Part shown: positions 24,391 through 32,900 of the stretch, piece by piece
Layout: the number at the start of each line of letters is the position of its first letter
Position numbering within the stretch: position 1 is the first letter of the stretch
The notes under the pieces: model-generated
What the model was told of the DNA's origin: nothing
Databases searched by the model: none
What the model saw: only the letters and a program-made list of their open reading frames with translations
NCBI RefSeq assembly: GCF_021026345.1
Contig: NZ_JAJNCZ010000005.1
Location: forward strand, 1 to 64,000
Origin: Rhizobium sp. GN54
GTDB lineage: Bacteria > Pseudomonadota > Alphaproteobacteria > Rhizobiales > Rhizobiaceae
Direction of reading: 5' to 3'
Length of the DNA stretch: 64,000 nt
Made by a program: the position numbers and the translations under genes

Positions 24391-24855
24391 TCAGGCGGCC
24401 GGCTGGCGCTGGGCTGCCGTCTCCTCGAGGCCCAACAGGAAGCCGATCTGGGGGCGGGCCTTGACGAGATCGTCGATCGTGTACTGCTGCAGGACGTCGA
24501 AGAAGGCATTCAGCGCCTTGCGCAGCGCCGCATTCAGCCCGCAACTGTCGACCAGCGGGCACTCGACCTCGCCGGCCTCGAAACATTCGGCCATGGCAAA
24601 GGAATCCTCGGTCACCCGGACGACGTCGAAAAGGGTGATCTCGCTGGCCGCCTTCGGCAGGCGGACACCGCCGTTGCGGCCGCGCACCGTCTCGATCAGT
24701 CCGGCACGGGTCAGCGGCTGCAGGATCTTGAACAGGAACAGCTCCGATACGCCATAGGCCCTGGCGATTTCGGGGATCCGGCTCAGCTTGCCTTCGTTCG
24801 CCGCACAGTACATCAACATCCGCACAGCGTAGTTCGTCTGCTTCGTCAGGCGCAT
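24391..24855 (-). CDS. rirA: iron-responsive regulator RirA (Rrf2 family)
   Basis: RirA is the rhizobial iron regulator. With its iron-sulphur cluster it represses iron-uptake genes when iron is plentiful. The 154-residue protein begins MRLTKQTNYAVRMLMYCAAN. It has an Rrf2 winged helix (IPEIARAYGVSELFLFKILQPL) and the three cluster cysteines in the pattern C-x7-C-x5-C (AECFEAGEVECPLVDSC) near residues 90-105. I use the ATG at 24855. The frame continues upstream but without similarity. It diverges from the ferric-iron binding protein gene, which RirA probably controls. Confidence 0.95.
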   Translation of the reverse strand: MRLTKQTNYAVRMLMYCAANEGKLSRIPEIARAYGVSELFLFKILQPLTRAGLIETVRGRNGGVRLPKAASEITLFDVVRVTEDSFAMAECFEAGEVECPLVDSCGLNAALRKALNAFFDVLQQYTIDDLVKARPQIGFLLGLEETAAQRQPAA

Positions 24856-25027
24856 TACCGGCTCCAAATCCGTTCGGTTGAATCTACATATAGGATGGAT
24901 CGTAGTTTGGAACAATTCAAAAAAGCGGAAAATCAAATTCATGTTAGCGGGGAGGCATGCATGTTGACTTGACAAGGTACCGGATTAAAGGTGACTGCTC
25001 CAGTCCAGAAAAAACAGGAGGATACCC

Positions 25028-26062
25028 GTGACCAACTTGAGACGATACGCGCTGGCTCTTGCGCTCACCACAGGCACGGCCCTGCCTGCGTTGGCCGACG
25101 GCGAAGTCAATATCTACTCCTACCGGCAGCCGGACCTGATCAAGCCGCTGCTCGACCGCTTCACGGAAGAGACCGGCGTTGCGACGAACGTGCTCTTCCT
25201 CGACAAGGGCCTGGTCGAGCGGATCCAGGCCGAGGGCGAGAACTCGCCGGCCGACGTCATCCTGACCGTAGACATCAGCCGCCTCACCGAGGCCAAGGAC
25301 GCCGGCGTGACCCAGCCGATCAAGAGCGCCGTGGTCGACAGCGACATTCCGGCCCAGTACCGCGATCCGGACGGCGCGTGGGTTGGCCTGACGACGCGTG
25401 GCCGCGTGGTCTACGCCTCCAAGGACCGGGTGACGCAGGAAACCATCACCTATGAGGAACTGGCCGATCCGAAGTGGAAGGGCAAGATCTGCACCCGCGA
25501 CGGACAGCATTCCTACAACATCGGCCTGATCGCCTCGATGATCGCCGCGCACGGCGAAGCCGAGGCCGAGACGTGGCTGACCGGGCTGAAGAACAACCTC
25601 GCCCGCAAGCCGGATGGCGGCGACCGCGACCAGGCCAAGGCGATCTTCGCCGGCGAATGCGATATCGCGCTCGGCAATTCCTACTATGTCGGTCTGATGA
25701 TGACCAACGAGAAGGAGCCGGAACAGAAGGACTGGGCCAACGCGATCAAGGTCATGTTCCCCAACGTCAACGACCGCGGCACGCATGTGAACGTCTCCGG
25801 CGTGGCAATGGCCAAGAATGCGCCGAACAAGGAGAACGCACAGAAGCTGATCGACTTCCTCGCGTCCGGCGAGGCACAGGAGATCTACGCCGAGCAGGTC
25901 TACGAATATCCGGTCATGCCGGGCAAGGAACCGTCCGACATCGTCAAGTCGTTCGGCACCATCAAGGCGGATACGCTGCCGCTCGCCGACATCGCCGCCA
26001 ACCGCAAGAAGGCCTCCGAACTGGTCGACAAGGTCGGCTACAACGAAGGGCCAGAAATGTAA
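25028..26062 (+). CDS. fbpA: ferric-iron ABC transporter substrate-binding protein (FbpA/AfuA type)
   Basis: This is a periplasmic Fe(III)-binding protein of the FbpA/FutA class, 344 residues. A signal peptide covers residues 1-23 (up to ALPALA, before DGEVNIYSYRQPDL). The tyrosine-containing iron site is recognisable late in the protein in GNSYYVGLMMTNE, plus an early YSYR. The start codon is GTG, with AGGAGG at an ideal distance. No permease or ATPase follows directly. A double-domain iron permease lies 7.6 kb away at 33664. A strong terminator follows. Confidence 0.9.
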   Translation: MTNLRRYALALALTTGTALPALADGEVNIYSYRQPDLIKPLLDRFTEETGVATNVLFLDKGLVERIQAEGENSPADVILTVDISRLTEAKDAGVTQPIKSAVVDSDIPAQYRDPDGAWVGLTTRGRVVYASKDRVTQETITYEELADPKWKGKICTRDGQHSYNIGLIASMIAAHGEAEAETWLTGLKNNLARKPDGGDRDQAKAIFAGECDIALGNSYYVGLMMTNEKEPEQKDWANAIKVMFPNVNDRGTHVNVSGVAMAKNAPNKENAQKLIDFLASGEAQEIYAEQVYEYPVMPGKEPSDIVKSFGTIKADTLPLADIAANRKKASELVDKVGYNEGPEM

Positions 26063-26087
26063 GTCTGGCGACACAGTCCAGAAACAG

Positions 26088-26113
26088 GAACGGCGGCCCT
26101 TGGGCCGCCGTTC
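26088..26113 (+). terminator. terminator after fbpA
   Basis: GAACGGCGGCCC (26088-26099) pairs perfectly with GGGCCGCCGTTC (26102-26113), leaving a TT loop that will open slightly. It lies 25 bases after the fbpA stop, and a T-rich GCGTTT follows. Confidence 0.8.
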
Positions 26114-26136
26114 TGCGTTTCAGTCACCTCAGAGAA

Positions 26137-26158
26137 GCAAGCGGCAAATGCCGCTTGC
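26137..26158 (-). terminator. terminator after mmsA
   Basis: GCAAGCGGC (26137-26145) and GCCGCTTGC (26150-26158) form a perfect 9-base stem around AAAT, directly after the mmsA stop on the minus strand. The T tail (TTCTC) is weak. Confidence 0.65.
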
Positions 26159-26159
26159 C

Positions 26160-27656
26160 TCACTTCATCGTCGGCATGACGAATTCGGCACCGTCCTTGA
26201 TGCCCGAGGGCCAGCGGCTCGTGACCGTCTTGGTGCGGGTCCAGAACTTGATCGAATCCGTGCCGTGCTGGTTCAGGTCGCCGAAGGAAGAGGACTTCCA
26301 GCCGCCGAAGGAATGATAGGCGAGCGGCACCGGGATCGGTACGTTGACGCCGACCATGCCGATGTTGATGCGGCTGGCGAAGTCGCGGGCCGCGTCGCCG
26401 TCGCGGGTGTAGATGGCGACACCGTTGCCGTATTCGTGCTTCATCGGCAACGACAGGGCTTCCTCGTAGTTCTTCGCACGGACGACCGACAGGACCGGCC
26501 CGAAGATCTCGGTCTTGTAGATGTCCATCTCCGGGGTGACGTGGTCGAACAGGCAACCGCCGACGAAATAGCCGTCCTCATAGCCCTGCAGCTTGAAGTC
26601 GCGGCCGTCGACGACGAGCTTGGCGCCTTCCTCGACGCCGCGGTCGATCAGACCGCGGATACGCGCCTGCGCCTCCTTGGTGACGACCGGGCCGAGATCG
26701 GCCTTCTCGTCGGTGTAGGGGCCGATGCGCAGGCTCTCGACCATCGGCACGAGCTTGTCGATCAGGCGGTTGGCGGTTTCCTCGCCGACCGGGACTGCCA
26801 CCGAGATCGCCATGCAGCGCTCGCCGGCCGAACCGTAGCCCGCGCCCATCAGGGCATTTGCGGCCTGGTCGAGGTCGGCATCCGGCATGATGATCATGTG
26901 GTTCTTGGCACCGCCGAAGCACTGGGCGCGCTTGCCGTTCATCGCAGCCGTTCCGTAGACGTAGCGGGCGATCGGCGTCGAGCCGACGAAGGACACGGCC
27001 GCGATGTCCGGATGGGTGAGGATCGCATCGACGGCAGCCTTGTCGCCGTTGACGACGTTGAGAATGCCCGCCGGCAGGCCGGCCTCGATCATCAGTTCGG
27101 CAAGCCGCAGCGGCACCGACGGATCACGCTCGGACGGCTTCAGGATGAAGGCGTTGCCGCAGGCGATCGCGGGCGCGAACATCCACATCGGGATCATGGC
27201 CGGGAAGTTGAACGGGGTGATGCCGGCGCCGACGCCGACGGCCTGGCGGATCGAGTACATGTCGATGTTCGGGCCGGCGCCTTCGGTGAATTCGCTCTTG
27301 GCGAGGTGCGGGATACCGATGACGAACTCGCAGACCTCGAGGCCGCGGACGATGTCGCCCTTGGAGTCCTCGACCGTCTTGCCATGTTCCTTCGACAGCA
27401 GTTCGGCCAGTTCGTTCATGTTGTCGTTCAGGAGTTGGACGAACTTCATGAAGACGCGGGCGCGGCGCTGCGGGTTGGTCGCGGCCCAGGCGGGCTGGGC
27501 GGCCTTGGCCACCTCGACGGCGGCGGCAAGCTCGGCGTCGCTCGCAAGCGCGACCTTGGCCTGGACCTCTCCGGTCGCCGGGTTGAAGACGTCGGCCGTA
27601 CGGCCGCTCCTGCCGGCAACGTGCTTGCCGCCGATGAAATGTCCGATCTCGCGCAT
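26160..27656 (-). CDS. mmsA: methylmalonate-semialdehyde dehydrogenase (CoA-acylating)
   Basis: The enzyme converts methylmalonate or malonate semialdehyde with CoA and NAD to propionyl-CoA or acetyl-CoA and CO2, in valine and inositol breakdown (also named IolA). The 498-residue protein belongs to the aldehyde dehydrogenase superfamily. The catalytic cysteine is Cys281 in GSAGERCMAIS. The cofactor region ITPFNFPAMIPMWMF and the family-specific GGAKNHMIIMPDAD are visible. A LysR-type gene diverges across 119 bases and may regulate it. Confidence 0.95.
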   Translation of the reverse strand: MREIGHFIGGKHVAGRSGRTADVFNPATGEVQAKVALASDAELAAAVEVAKAAQPAWAATNPQRRARVFMKFVQLLNDNMNELAELLSKEHGKTVEDSKGDIVRGLEVCEFVIGIPHLAKSEFTEGAGPNIDMYSIRQAVGVGAGITPFNFPAMIPMWMFAPAIACGNAFILKPSERDPSVPLRLAELMIEAGLPAGILNVVNGDKAAVDAILTHPDIAAVSFVGSTPIARYVYGTAAMNGKRAQCFGGAKNHMIIMPDADLDQAANALMGAGYGSAGERCMAISVAVPVGEETANRLIDKLVPMVESLRIGPYTDEKADLGPVVTKEAQARIRGLIDRGVEEGAKLVVDGRDFKLQGYEDGYFVGGCLFDHVTPEMDIYKTEIFGPVLSVVRAKNYEEALSLPMKHEYGNGVAIYTRDGDAARDFASRINIGMVGVNVPIPVPLAYHSFGGWKSSSFGDLNQHGTDSIKFWTRTKTVTSRWPSGIKDGAEFVMPTMK

Positions 27657-27698
27657 GGGATATCCTCCACTGTTTATGGAGAGATGATCGCACTACAA

Positions 27699-27713
27699 AT
27701 TGCTCAATTCAAT
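27699..27713. promoter_or_regulatory. candidate LysR-type operator between mmsA and lysR
   Basis: ATTG and CAAT are inverted around seven bases and contain a T-N11-A core, the usual form of LysR-type binding sites. It lies 43 bases upstream of mmsA and 63 bases upstream of the regulator gene. Short motifs like this occur by chance, so confidence is limited. Confidence 0.35.
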
Positions 27714-27775
27714 CGCCTGCTGTAAGCAACCGTTGTGCAAGAATTATAGCCCGCGGGACCGGAGAAGGCGAAGCG

Positions 27776-28657
27776 ATGAACTGGGACGACGTGCGCATGT
27801 TCCTGGCGGTGGCCCGCACCGGGCAATTGCTCGCCGCTTCCCGTCGTCTCGGCGTCAACCATGCCACCCTCAGCCGCCGCGTCACCGCCCTGGAGAAGGA
27901 GATGAAGACGCGGCTCCTGGTCCGGCGAACGAACGGCTGCGACCTGACGGCGGAAGGAGAGGTGTTCCTGCATGCGGCCGAGCGCATGGAGACCGAGATG
28001 CTGTCGGCGCAGGAGAAGATCGGACGGATCGATGCCGCCGTCGCCGGCACCGTGCGCATCGGCGCCCCGGACGGCTTCGGCGTCTCGTTTCTGGCACCCC
28101 GGCTCGGCCGGCTGACGGCACGCCATCCCGAACTGAAGATCCAGCTCGTGCCCGTGCCTCGCTCCTTCTCGCTGTCGCAGCGCGAGGCGGACATCGCGAT
28201 CACACTGGAGCGGCCGGAGCAGGGCCGCCTCGTCTCCTCCAAGCTGACGGACTATACGCTCGGCCTCTATGCGAGCCGCGGCTATCTCACCGAGCGTGGC
28301 GCGCCGAAGGATATCGAGGCGCTCAAGGACCATCGCCGGATCGGCTATGTGGAGGACCTGCTGTTCACCGCCTCGCTGGACTTTACCGGCGAAGTGATGC
28401 GCAACTGGAACGCCGCCTTCGAAATCTCGAGCGCGACCGGCCAGACGGAGGCCGTGCGATCGGGCGCCGGCATCGGCATCCTGCACAACTATATCGCCCG
28501 GCAGGATGACGATCTGGTCCGGATCCTGCCCGGGACGACGATCCGCCGCGCCTACTGGACGACCTTCCACGAAAGCGCCCGAGACCTCGCGCGGGTGCGC
28601 ACCGTCACGGCGTTCGTGCAGGAACTTGTCGAGAGCGAGCAGTCGATCTTCGTCTAG
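27776..28657 (+). CDS. LysR-family transcriptional regulator
   Basis: The 293-residue protein has an N-terminal helix-turn-helix (residues 1-60, LAASRRLGVNHATLSRRVTALE as recognition region). A substrate-binding fold of the LysR type runs from about residue 90 to 285. The frame starts MNWDDVRMFLAVARTGQ, typical of the family. AAGG is placed seven bases before the ATG. It diverges from mmsA, which makes mmsA its most likely target. The inducer is unknown. Confidence 0.9.
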   Translation: MNWDDVRMFLAVARTGQLLAASRRLGVNHATLSRRVTALEKEMKTRLLVRRTNGCDLTAEGEVFLHAAERMETEMLSAQEKIGRIDAAVAGTVRIGAPDGFGVSFLAPRLGRLTARHPELKIQLVPVPRSFSLSQREADIAITLERPEQGRLVSSKLTDYTLGLYASRGYLTERGAPKDIEALKDHRRIGYVEDLLFTASLDFTGEVMRNWNAAFEISSATGQTEAVRSGAGIGILHNYIARQDDDLVRILPGTTIRRAYWTTFHESARDLARVRTVTAFVQELVESEQSIFV

Positions 28658-28708
28658 CTGGTAACGAGGGAAGCGTTTTGCGATCCTGCGGGGAGCGGCC
28701 TGCCGGGA

Positions 28709-28807
28709 TCAGGATCGCCCGTTCATGTCGAAGACCACCCAGCGGAAGAACAGGTAGACTGCGACGGATACGATGACGAGCGGGGTCAGCACGGAGAGAT
28801 CAAGCAT
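28709..28807 (-). CDS. tiny single-helix membrane ORF, 32 residues
   Basis: An ATG at 28807, with AAGG seven bases upstream, opens a 32-residue frame ending in TGA at 28709. The product is a short acidic N-terminus, one strongly hydrophobic helix (about residues 6-26, LTPLVIVSVAVYLFF then RWVVF), and a polar tail DMNGRS. The charge pattern fits a genuine membrane microprotein. I recognise no family. It lies in the 340-base gap between the LysR gene and tRNA-His, which otherwise holds nothing clear. Confidence 0.45.
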   Translation of the reverse strand: MLDLSVLTPLVIVSVAVYLFFRWVVFDMNGRS

Positions 28808-28997
28808 ATCATTGCCTTGTTGTCGTTGACGCTGCCTCATGCAGCCCGTCTAATATGCCGCCGGCTCCTTAACGCCCGGTGGACCGGCATGGTAAACCGA
28901 CCGGAAAGGCAGTCCGCCCGCCGCAGCAGTGGGGCGGGAACATGCGATCCCCGCGCGGAGTCACGCACGGGACGAAGAAACGGATTTCAGAAGAAAA

Positions 28998-29074
28998 TGG
29001 TACGGTTGGTGGGAATCGAACCTACGACCTCAGGTGCCACAAACCTGCGCTCTAACCAACTGAGCTACAACCGC
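28998..29074 (-). tRNA. tRNA-His (anticodon GTG)
   Basis: A 77-base cloverleaf is encoded on the minus strand, CCA included. Acceptor stem GCGGTTG pairs with CAACCGT, D-stem GCTC with GAGC, and anticodon stem CAGGT with ACCTG around loop TTGTGGC. The anticodon GTG lies at 29038-29040 and reads His codons CAC/CAT. The discriminator base is A73 and the first pair is G1-U72, with no encoded G-1, as known for alphaproteobacterial tRNA-His. The T-stem contains one A-C mismatch (GTAGG/CCCAC). Confidence 0.95.
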
Positions 29075-29157
29075 ACACGAGCGCTGACCGCGCTTGGGGC
29101 TCACATACGAGGACGATGCCGATATTGCAAGCCCCTTGTTGACCCTTTGCATACTAA

Positions 29158-29186
29158 AAAGGGCCGGACGATGCGTCCAGCCCTTT
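29158..29186 (-). terminator. terminator after the phasin gene
   Basis: AAAGGGC (29158-29164) and GCCCTTT (29180-29186) close a longer hairpin that includes GGAC/GTCC with one mismatch. On the minus strand it follows the phasin stop by 55 bases and ends in a T run (TTTTTAG). Confidence 0.7.
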
Positions 29187-29241
29187 CCGGTATTTCCCCT
29201 GCCGTGCCTGCGTCGCGCGCGGCCGGGTCAGGTCCGCGCCA

Positions 29242-29691
29242 TCAGGCGGCCTTGAAGGTCTTCAGCGCCTTTTCGGCGGCAGACTTGCCGGGTTCGGCAA
29301 CCTTCTCGGCGACCTTGCGGGTGGCTTCCTGCATGGTCTTGGCCTGCTCGACCACGACTTCGGCCTGCTTGCGCAGGAAGGCGGTCTGCAGTTCGAACAG
29401 TTCGGACACGGACTTCACGCCGAGCAGCGCTTCCATGTGCGACAGCGAGTTTTCGGCATTGGTGCGAAGCGCGTCGATCGCCGTCAGGCCGAGCTCGACC
29501 GTACCGGCCTGGGCGCTTTCGAAGGTGGACTCGACCACCTTGGTCGCGTCCTCGGTGGCGGTCTTCAGCTTGGCATAGGCTTCCTTCGTCTGGGCTGCGC
29601 CCTTTTCGGCGAAGTCGCGGAAGCTCTCGGAGACCTTTGCCGGGTCGAATGCGGCAAGGGAAAATACGTCGTCAGTCTTCTTGGTTGCCAT
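29242..29691 (-). CDS. phaP: phasin (polyhydroxybutyrate granule protein)
   Basis: Phasins coat polyhydroxybutyrate granules. The 149-residue protein is almost wholly helical and amphipathic, rich in Ala, Glu and Lys. It has the phasin-2 type motifs FAEKGAAQTKEAYAKLK near residues 28-44, LGLTAIDALRTNAENSLSHMEALLGVKSVSE (in pieces) and FLRKQAEVVVEQAK. An alanine-lysine rich tail closes it. Upstream, two TGC-N3-GCA dyads resemble PhaR sites. It diverges from the histidine kinase gene. Confidence 0.93.
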   Translation of the reverse strand: MATKKTDDVFSLAAFDPAKVSESFRDFAEKGAAQTKEAYAKLKTATEDATKVVESTFESAQAGTVELGLTAIDALRTNAENSLSHMEALLGVKSVSELFELQTAFLRKQAEVVVEQAKTMQEATRKVAEKVAEPGKSAAEKALKTFKAA

Positions 29692-29766
29692 TTCGATCGT
29701 CCTTGGTTCGGCCCTCGTCGTGAGCGCCGTTCGATACTGATGAACTGCTTATATACGATCCTATTG

Positions 29767-29797
29767 TGCATTGCAACATAATTGTGCGGCGCACAAT
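29767..29797. promoter_or_regulatory. candidate PhaR operator upstream of the phasin gene
   Basis: Two TGC-N3-GCA dyads are centred 18 bases apart: TGC-ATT-GCA (29767-29775) and TGC-GGC-GCA (29785-29793). The second lies within the longer perfect palindrome ATTGTGC-GGC-GCACAAT (29781-29797). PhaR, the granule-sensing repressor of phasin genes, binds TGC-rich dyads of this form in related bacteria. They lie about 75-105 bases ahead of the phasin ATG. Confidence 0.5.
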
Positions 29798-29924
29798 GTT
29801 AACCCTGCCGCCGGAAAGACGGGGAGCGCTCCGGGCGCAAAGCTGGACCCTGCGCGGGTGCGCCGCTATTAATAAAGCGTTAAGCGTGCGGCGGTGGCCG
29901 CCGTCAACCCATGTCAGGCTGCCG

Positions 29925-32900
29925 ATGTCCGCTCATCAGTACCCCTTTATCGATGTCGCCGTTCACGAGCGCGTGCGCCTGCCGTTTGCCCGCGGCGAGG
30001 CCGTGGTGCTGTTTTCGATCGACATGCGGCAGGTGCTGTGGAGCAACGGCCGCGGGGCGGGGCTGTTCGGCCACGGCTCGATCTACGATTTCCTCGATGC
30101 GCCGGTGCCGGAAGGCGACGTGGTTTTCCGCCAGCTCCAGACCGCGGCGCGGCAGCTCGGGCAGAGCGGACTTGGTCGCAACCTGCTGCTGCGCATCGGC
30201 ACCGGCTACCGCGGCCTGCCGGTGAGCGCTCATGTGGAGCGCATCTCGCTGGCGCCGGGGCAGGATGCCGTCCTGTTCAGCACGCCGGCTGCCGGCAAAA
30301 GCGAGCCGATGTCCTTGCGCGCGGCTTCGCTGCTCACCGGCTTCGACGATCCCGACACGCACATGGCCGTGCTCGACGGCGAGGGCGGCATTCTTGCAGC
30401 ATCCCCCGGCTTTGCCGCCCTCGGCATCAGCGATGACGCGCGGCTGCGGATGGTTGCGGCAGCGCGGCGGGAGAGCGACGGGCTGGTGAAGCGCCCGATC
30501 CCGACCGGCAAGGGCCTGCTGCCGGCAGCGCTCGGCCGGATTTCGGCCGATCCCGCCCTCAACCTGCTCTTTGCCGTCGAGACCATCCTCGGCCACATGG
30601 ATCCTGAACACGACGCGCCGGCCGCAGCCGGGATCGAGCCGCCCGCGCTTGCGGGCGAGACGATCTCCCCCGATGCCGCCGCCACAGTTTCGACGAGCGA
30701 ACAGGACGAGCCGGACGAGCCCGGCAACGCAGCCGACGACGAGGCGGAAGAGCATGCCGCAGCGGAACGAGCGAACGGCGACGTGACCGCTTCGGCCGCG
30801 CCGGAAGACGAAGGGGCCGGCGATCTGTCCGCCGCCCTGCCGGTCGAGGCGGCCGCCCCGGCGGAGGACGACAGCGCCCCGGCGGATGCGAACGCCTCGG
30901 CCAAGTCGGCGGCGCCTGTTGCGGCGGCCGATCCGGCCATTTCCTTCGAGCGGGCGTCGCGCCCCGTCCGCTTCGTCTGGAAGATCGATGCGGAGGGGCA
31001 TTTCAGCGAGCTTTCCAGCGAATTCTCCGAGGTGGTCGGACCGCATGCGGCCGACGTCATCGGCCTGCCGTTCGCCGAGGTCGCGCAGCGCTTCGATTTC
31101 GACAGGGACGGCACGATCGCCGAGCTCCTGCGCCGGCGCGACACCTGGTCCGGCAAGACGATTCATTGGCCCGTCGAGGGCACGCGCCTGCGCGTGCCGG
31201 TCGATCTCGCCGCCCTGCCCACCTATTCGCGGAGCCGCGAATTCGACGGCTTTCGCGGCTTCGGCATCGTCCGGACCGCCGACGCTATCGACGACGAGAA
31301 CGCACTCGGGCTTGCGATCGCAGGCACGGTGGATGCGGAAGCGGGGCTCGCTGCGGAGCACGACGACGCCGAGGCTCCGCTTTCGACCCCTGCCCCCTCC
31401 GTCCTCGATGAACTCCTGGCGGAGGAAGCCGGGGAAGAACGGCTGGCCGACGACGATGCGACGGCAGCCGCCGAGATCGCCAACGAGGCTGAGGCCGACG
31501 ATCTTCCGGAGGATGATGCACCGGACAGCGCCGCGGGGGACGATCCCCTGCGCGACGAAACCGGAACCGACATTCATCCGGACGACGACTTCCGCGGCGA
31601 GCGGCCGGCATTGCGCCTGGTCGACACCCCGGCGCGGCGCCAATCCGAGAAGGTCGTCCAGCTGGACAACCGCCGCGGCCGCACCGGCGCGCTGACGACC
31701 GGCGAGCAGGCCGCCTTCCGCGAGATCGCCCGCCAGCTCGGCGAGACGTTCGGCAAGCGCAGATCCGGCGAAATTTCCACGGCCCCGGCCGAAGGGGATA
31801 CTGGCGACGCCGCGCATTCGCCCGAGGCGCGGAACGGCGTCGACGACGGGAAGACCGCGGCATCGGCACCGGTCGACGCGCTGCCGGAAGACCGGGACGA
31901 GATTCCGGGCCTCGAGGTCGGCGAACATGCGGACGACGTTCCCGCCAAGAGCGCTTCGATCACCGGGCCGCGGACGGCCATGGACTACGGGCTCACCGCG
32001 TCGGTCGTCGATGCCCTGCCCGTCGCGCTCCTGATCCACGCCGGCGACATTCTGATCCATGCCAACCCGGAATTCCTGGAGCTGACCGGCTTTGCCTCGC
32101 TGGACGCGCTGGAAGGTGCCGGCGGTCTCGCCGTCCTGCTCGACCGGCCCGCGGCGGAAGACGAAGCCCCCGAGGGGACGATGCTGCTGCGGCATGCGGA
32201 GAAGACCAACCCGCTCGCCGTCAACGCGCGGCTCCAGTCGATCCGTTGGGAGAGCGGCACCGCGCTGATGCTGGCGCTTTCGCCGGTCGGCCCGCCGGTG
32301 CCGTCGCCCGCCCCTTCGCCGGTGGACGCAGCCGCCATCCAGGCCGGCCCGGAGGCAAGGGCTGGCGACACGGCGCCGGAGGACGACGAGGACGAGACGC
32401 TCGAGACGCTGCGCGACGAGGCGAACGAGTTGCGCTCGATCCTGGAGACCGCCACGGACGGCGTCGTGGTCGTCGACCAGGAAGGCGAGATCCGCTCGAT
32501 CAACCGCTCGGCGAGTGCGCTTTTCAACTATGACGAGGACGAGATCCGCGGAAAGCCCTTTGCCGTCCTCTTCGCCCACGAGAGCCAGAAGGCGGTCATC
32601 GATTATCTCGCCGGCCTTGCGGGCCACGGGGTGGCGAGCGTCCTGAACGACGGCCGCGAGGTGATCGGCCGGGAGGCTTCGGGCGGGTTCATTCCGCTGT
32701 TCATGACGATGGGGCGCCTTTCGTCCTCCAGCGGCTACTGCGCCGTCATCCGCGATATCACGCAGTGGAAGCGCACGGAGGAAGAGTTGCGCAACGCCAA
32801 GCGTGCCGCGGAAACGGCGAACGCCCACAAGAGCGAGTTCCTCGCCCGCGTCAGCCACGAGATCCGCACGCCGCTCAACGCGATCATCGGCTTCTCGGAC

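Noticed and set aside
24856-25027. Iron-responsive operator (TGA-N9-TCA) or Irr element between rirA and fbpA
   Set aside because: I could not find a convincing match by eye, although regulation by RirA is plausible from context.
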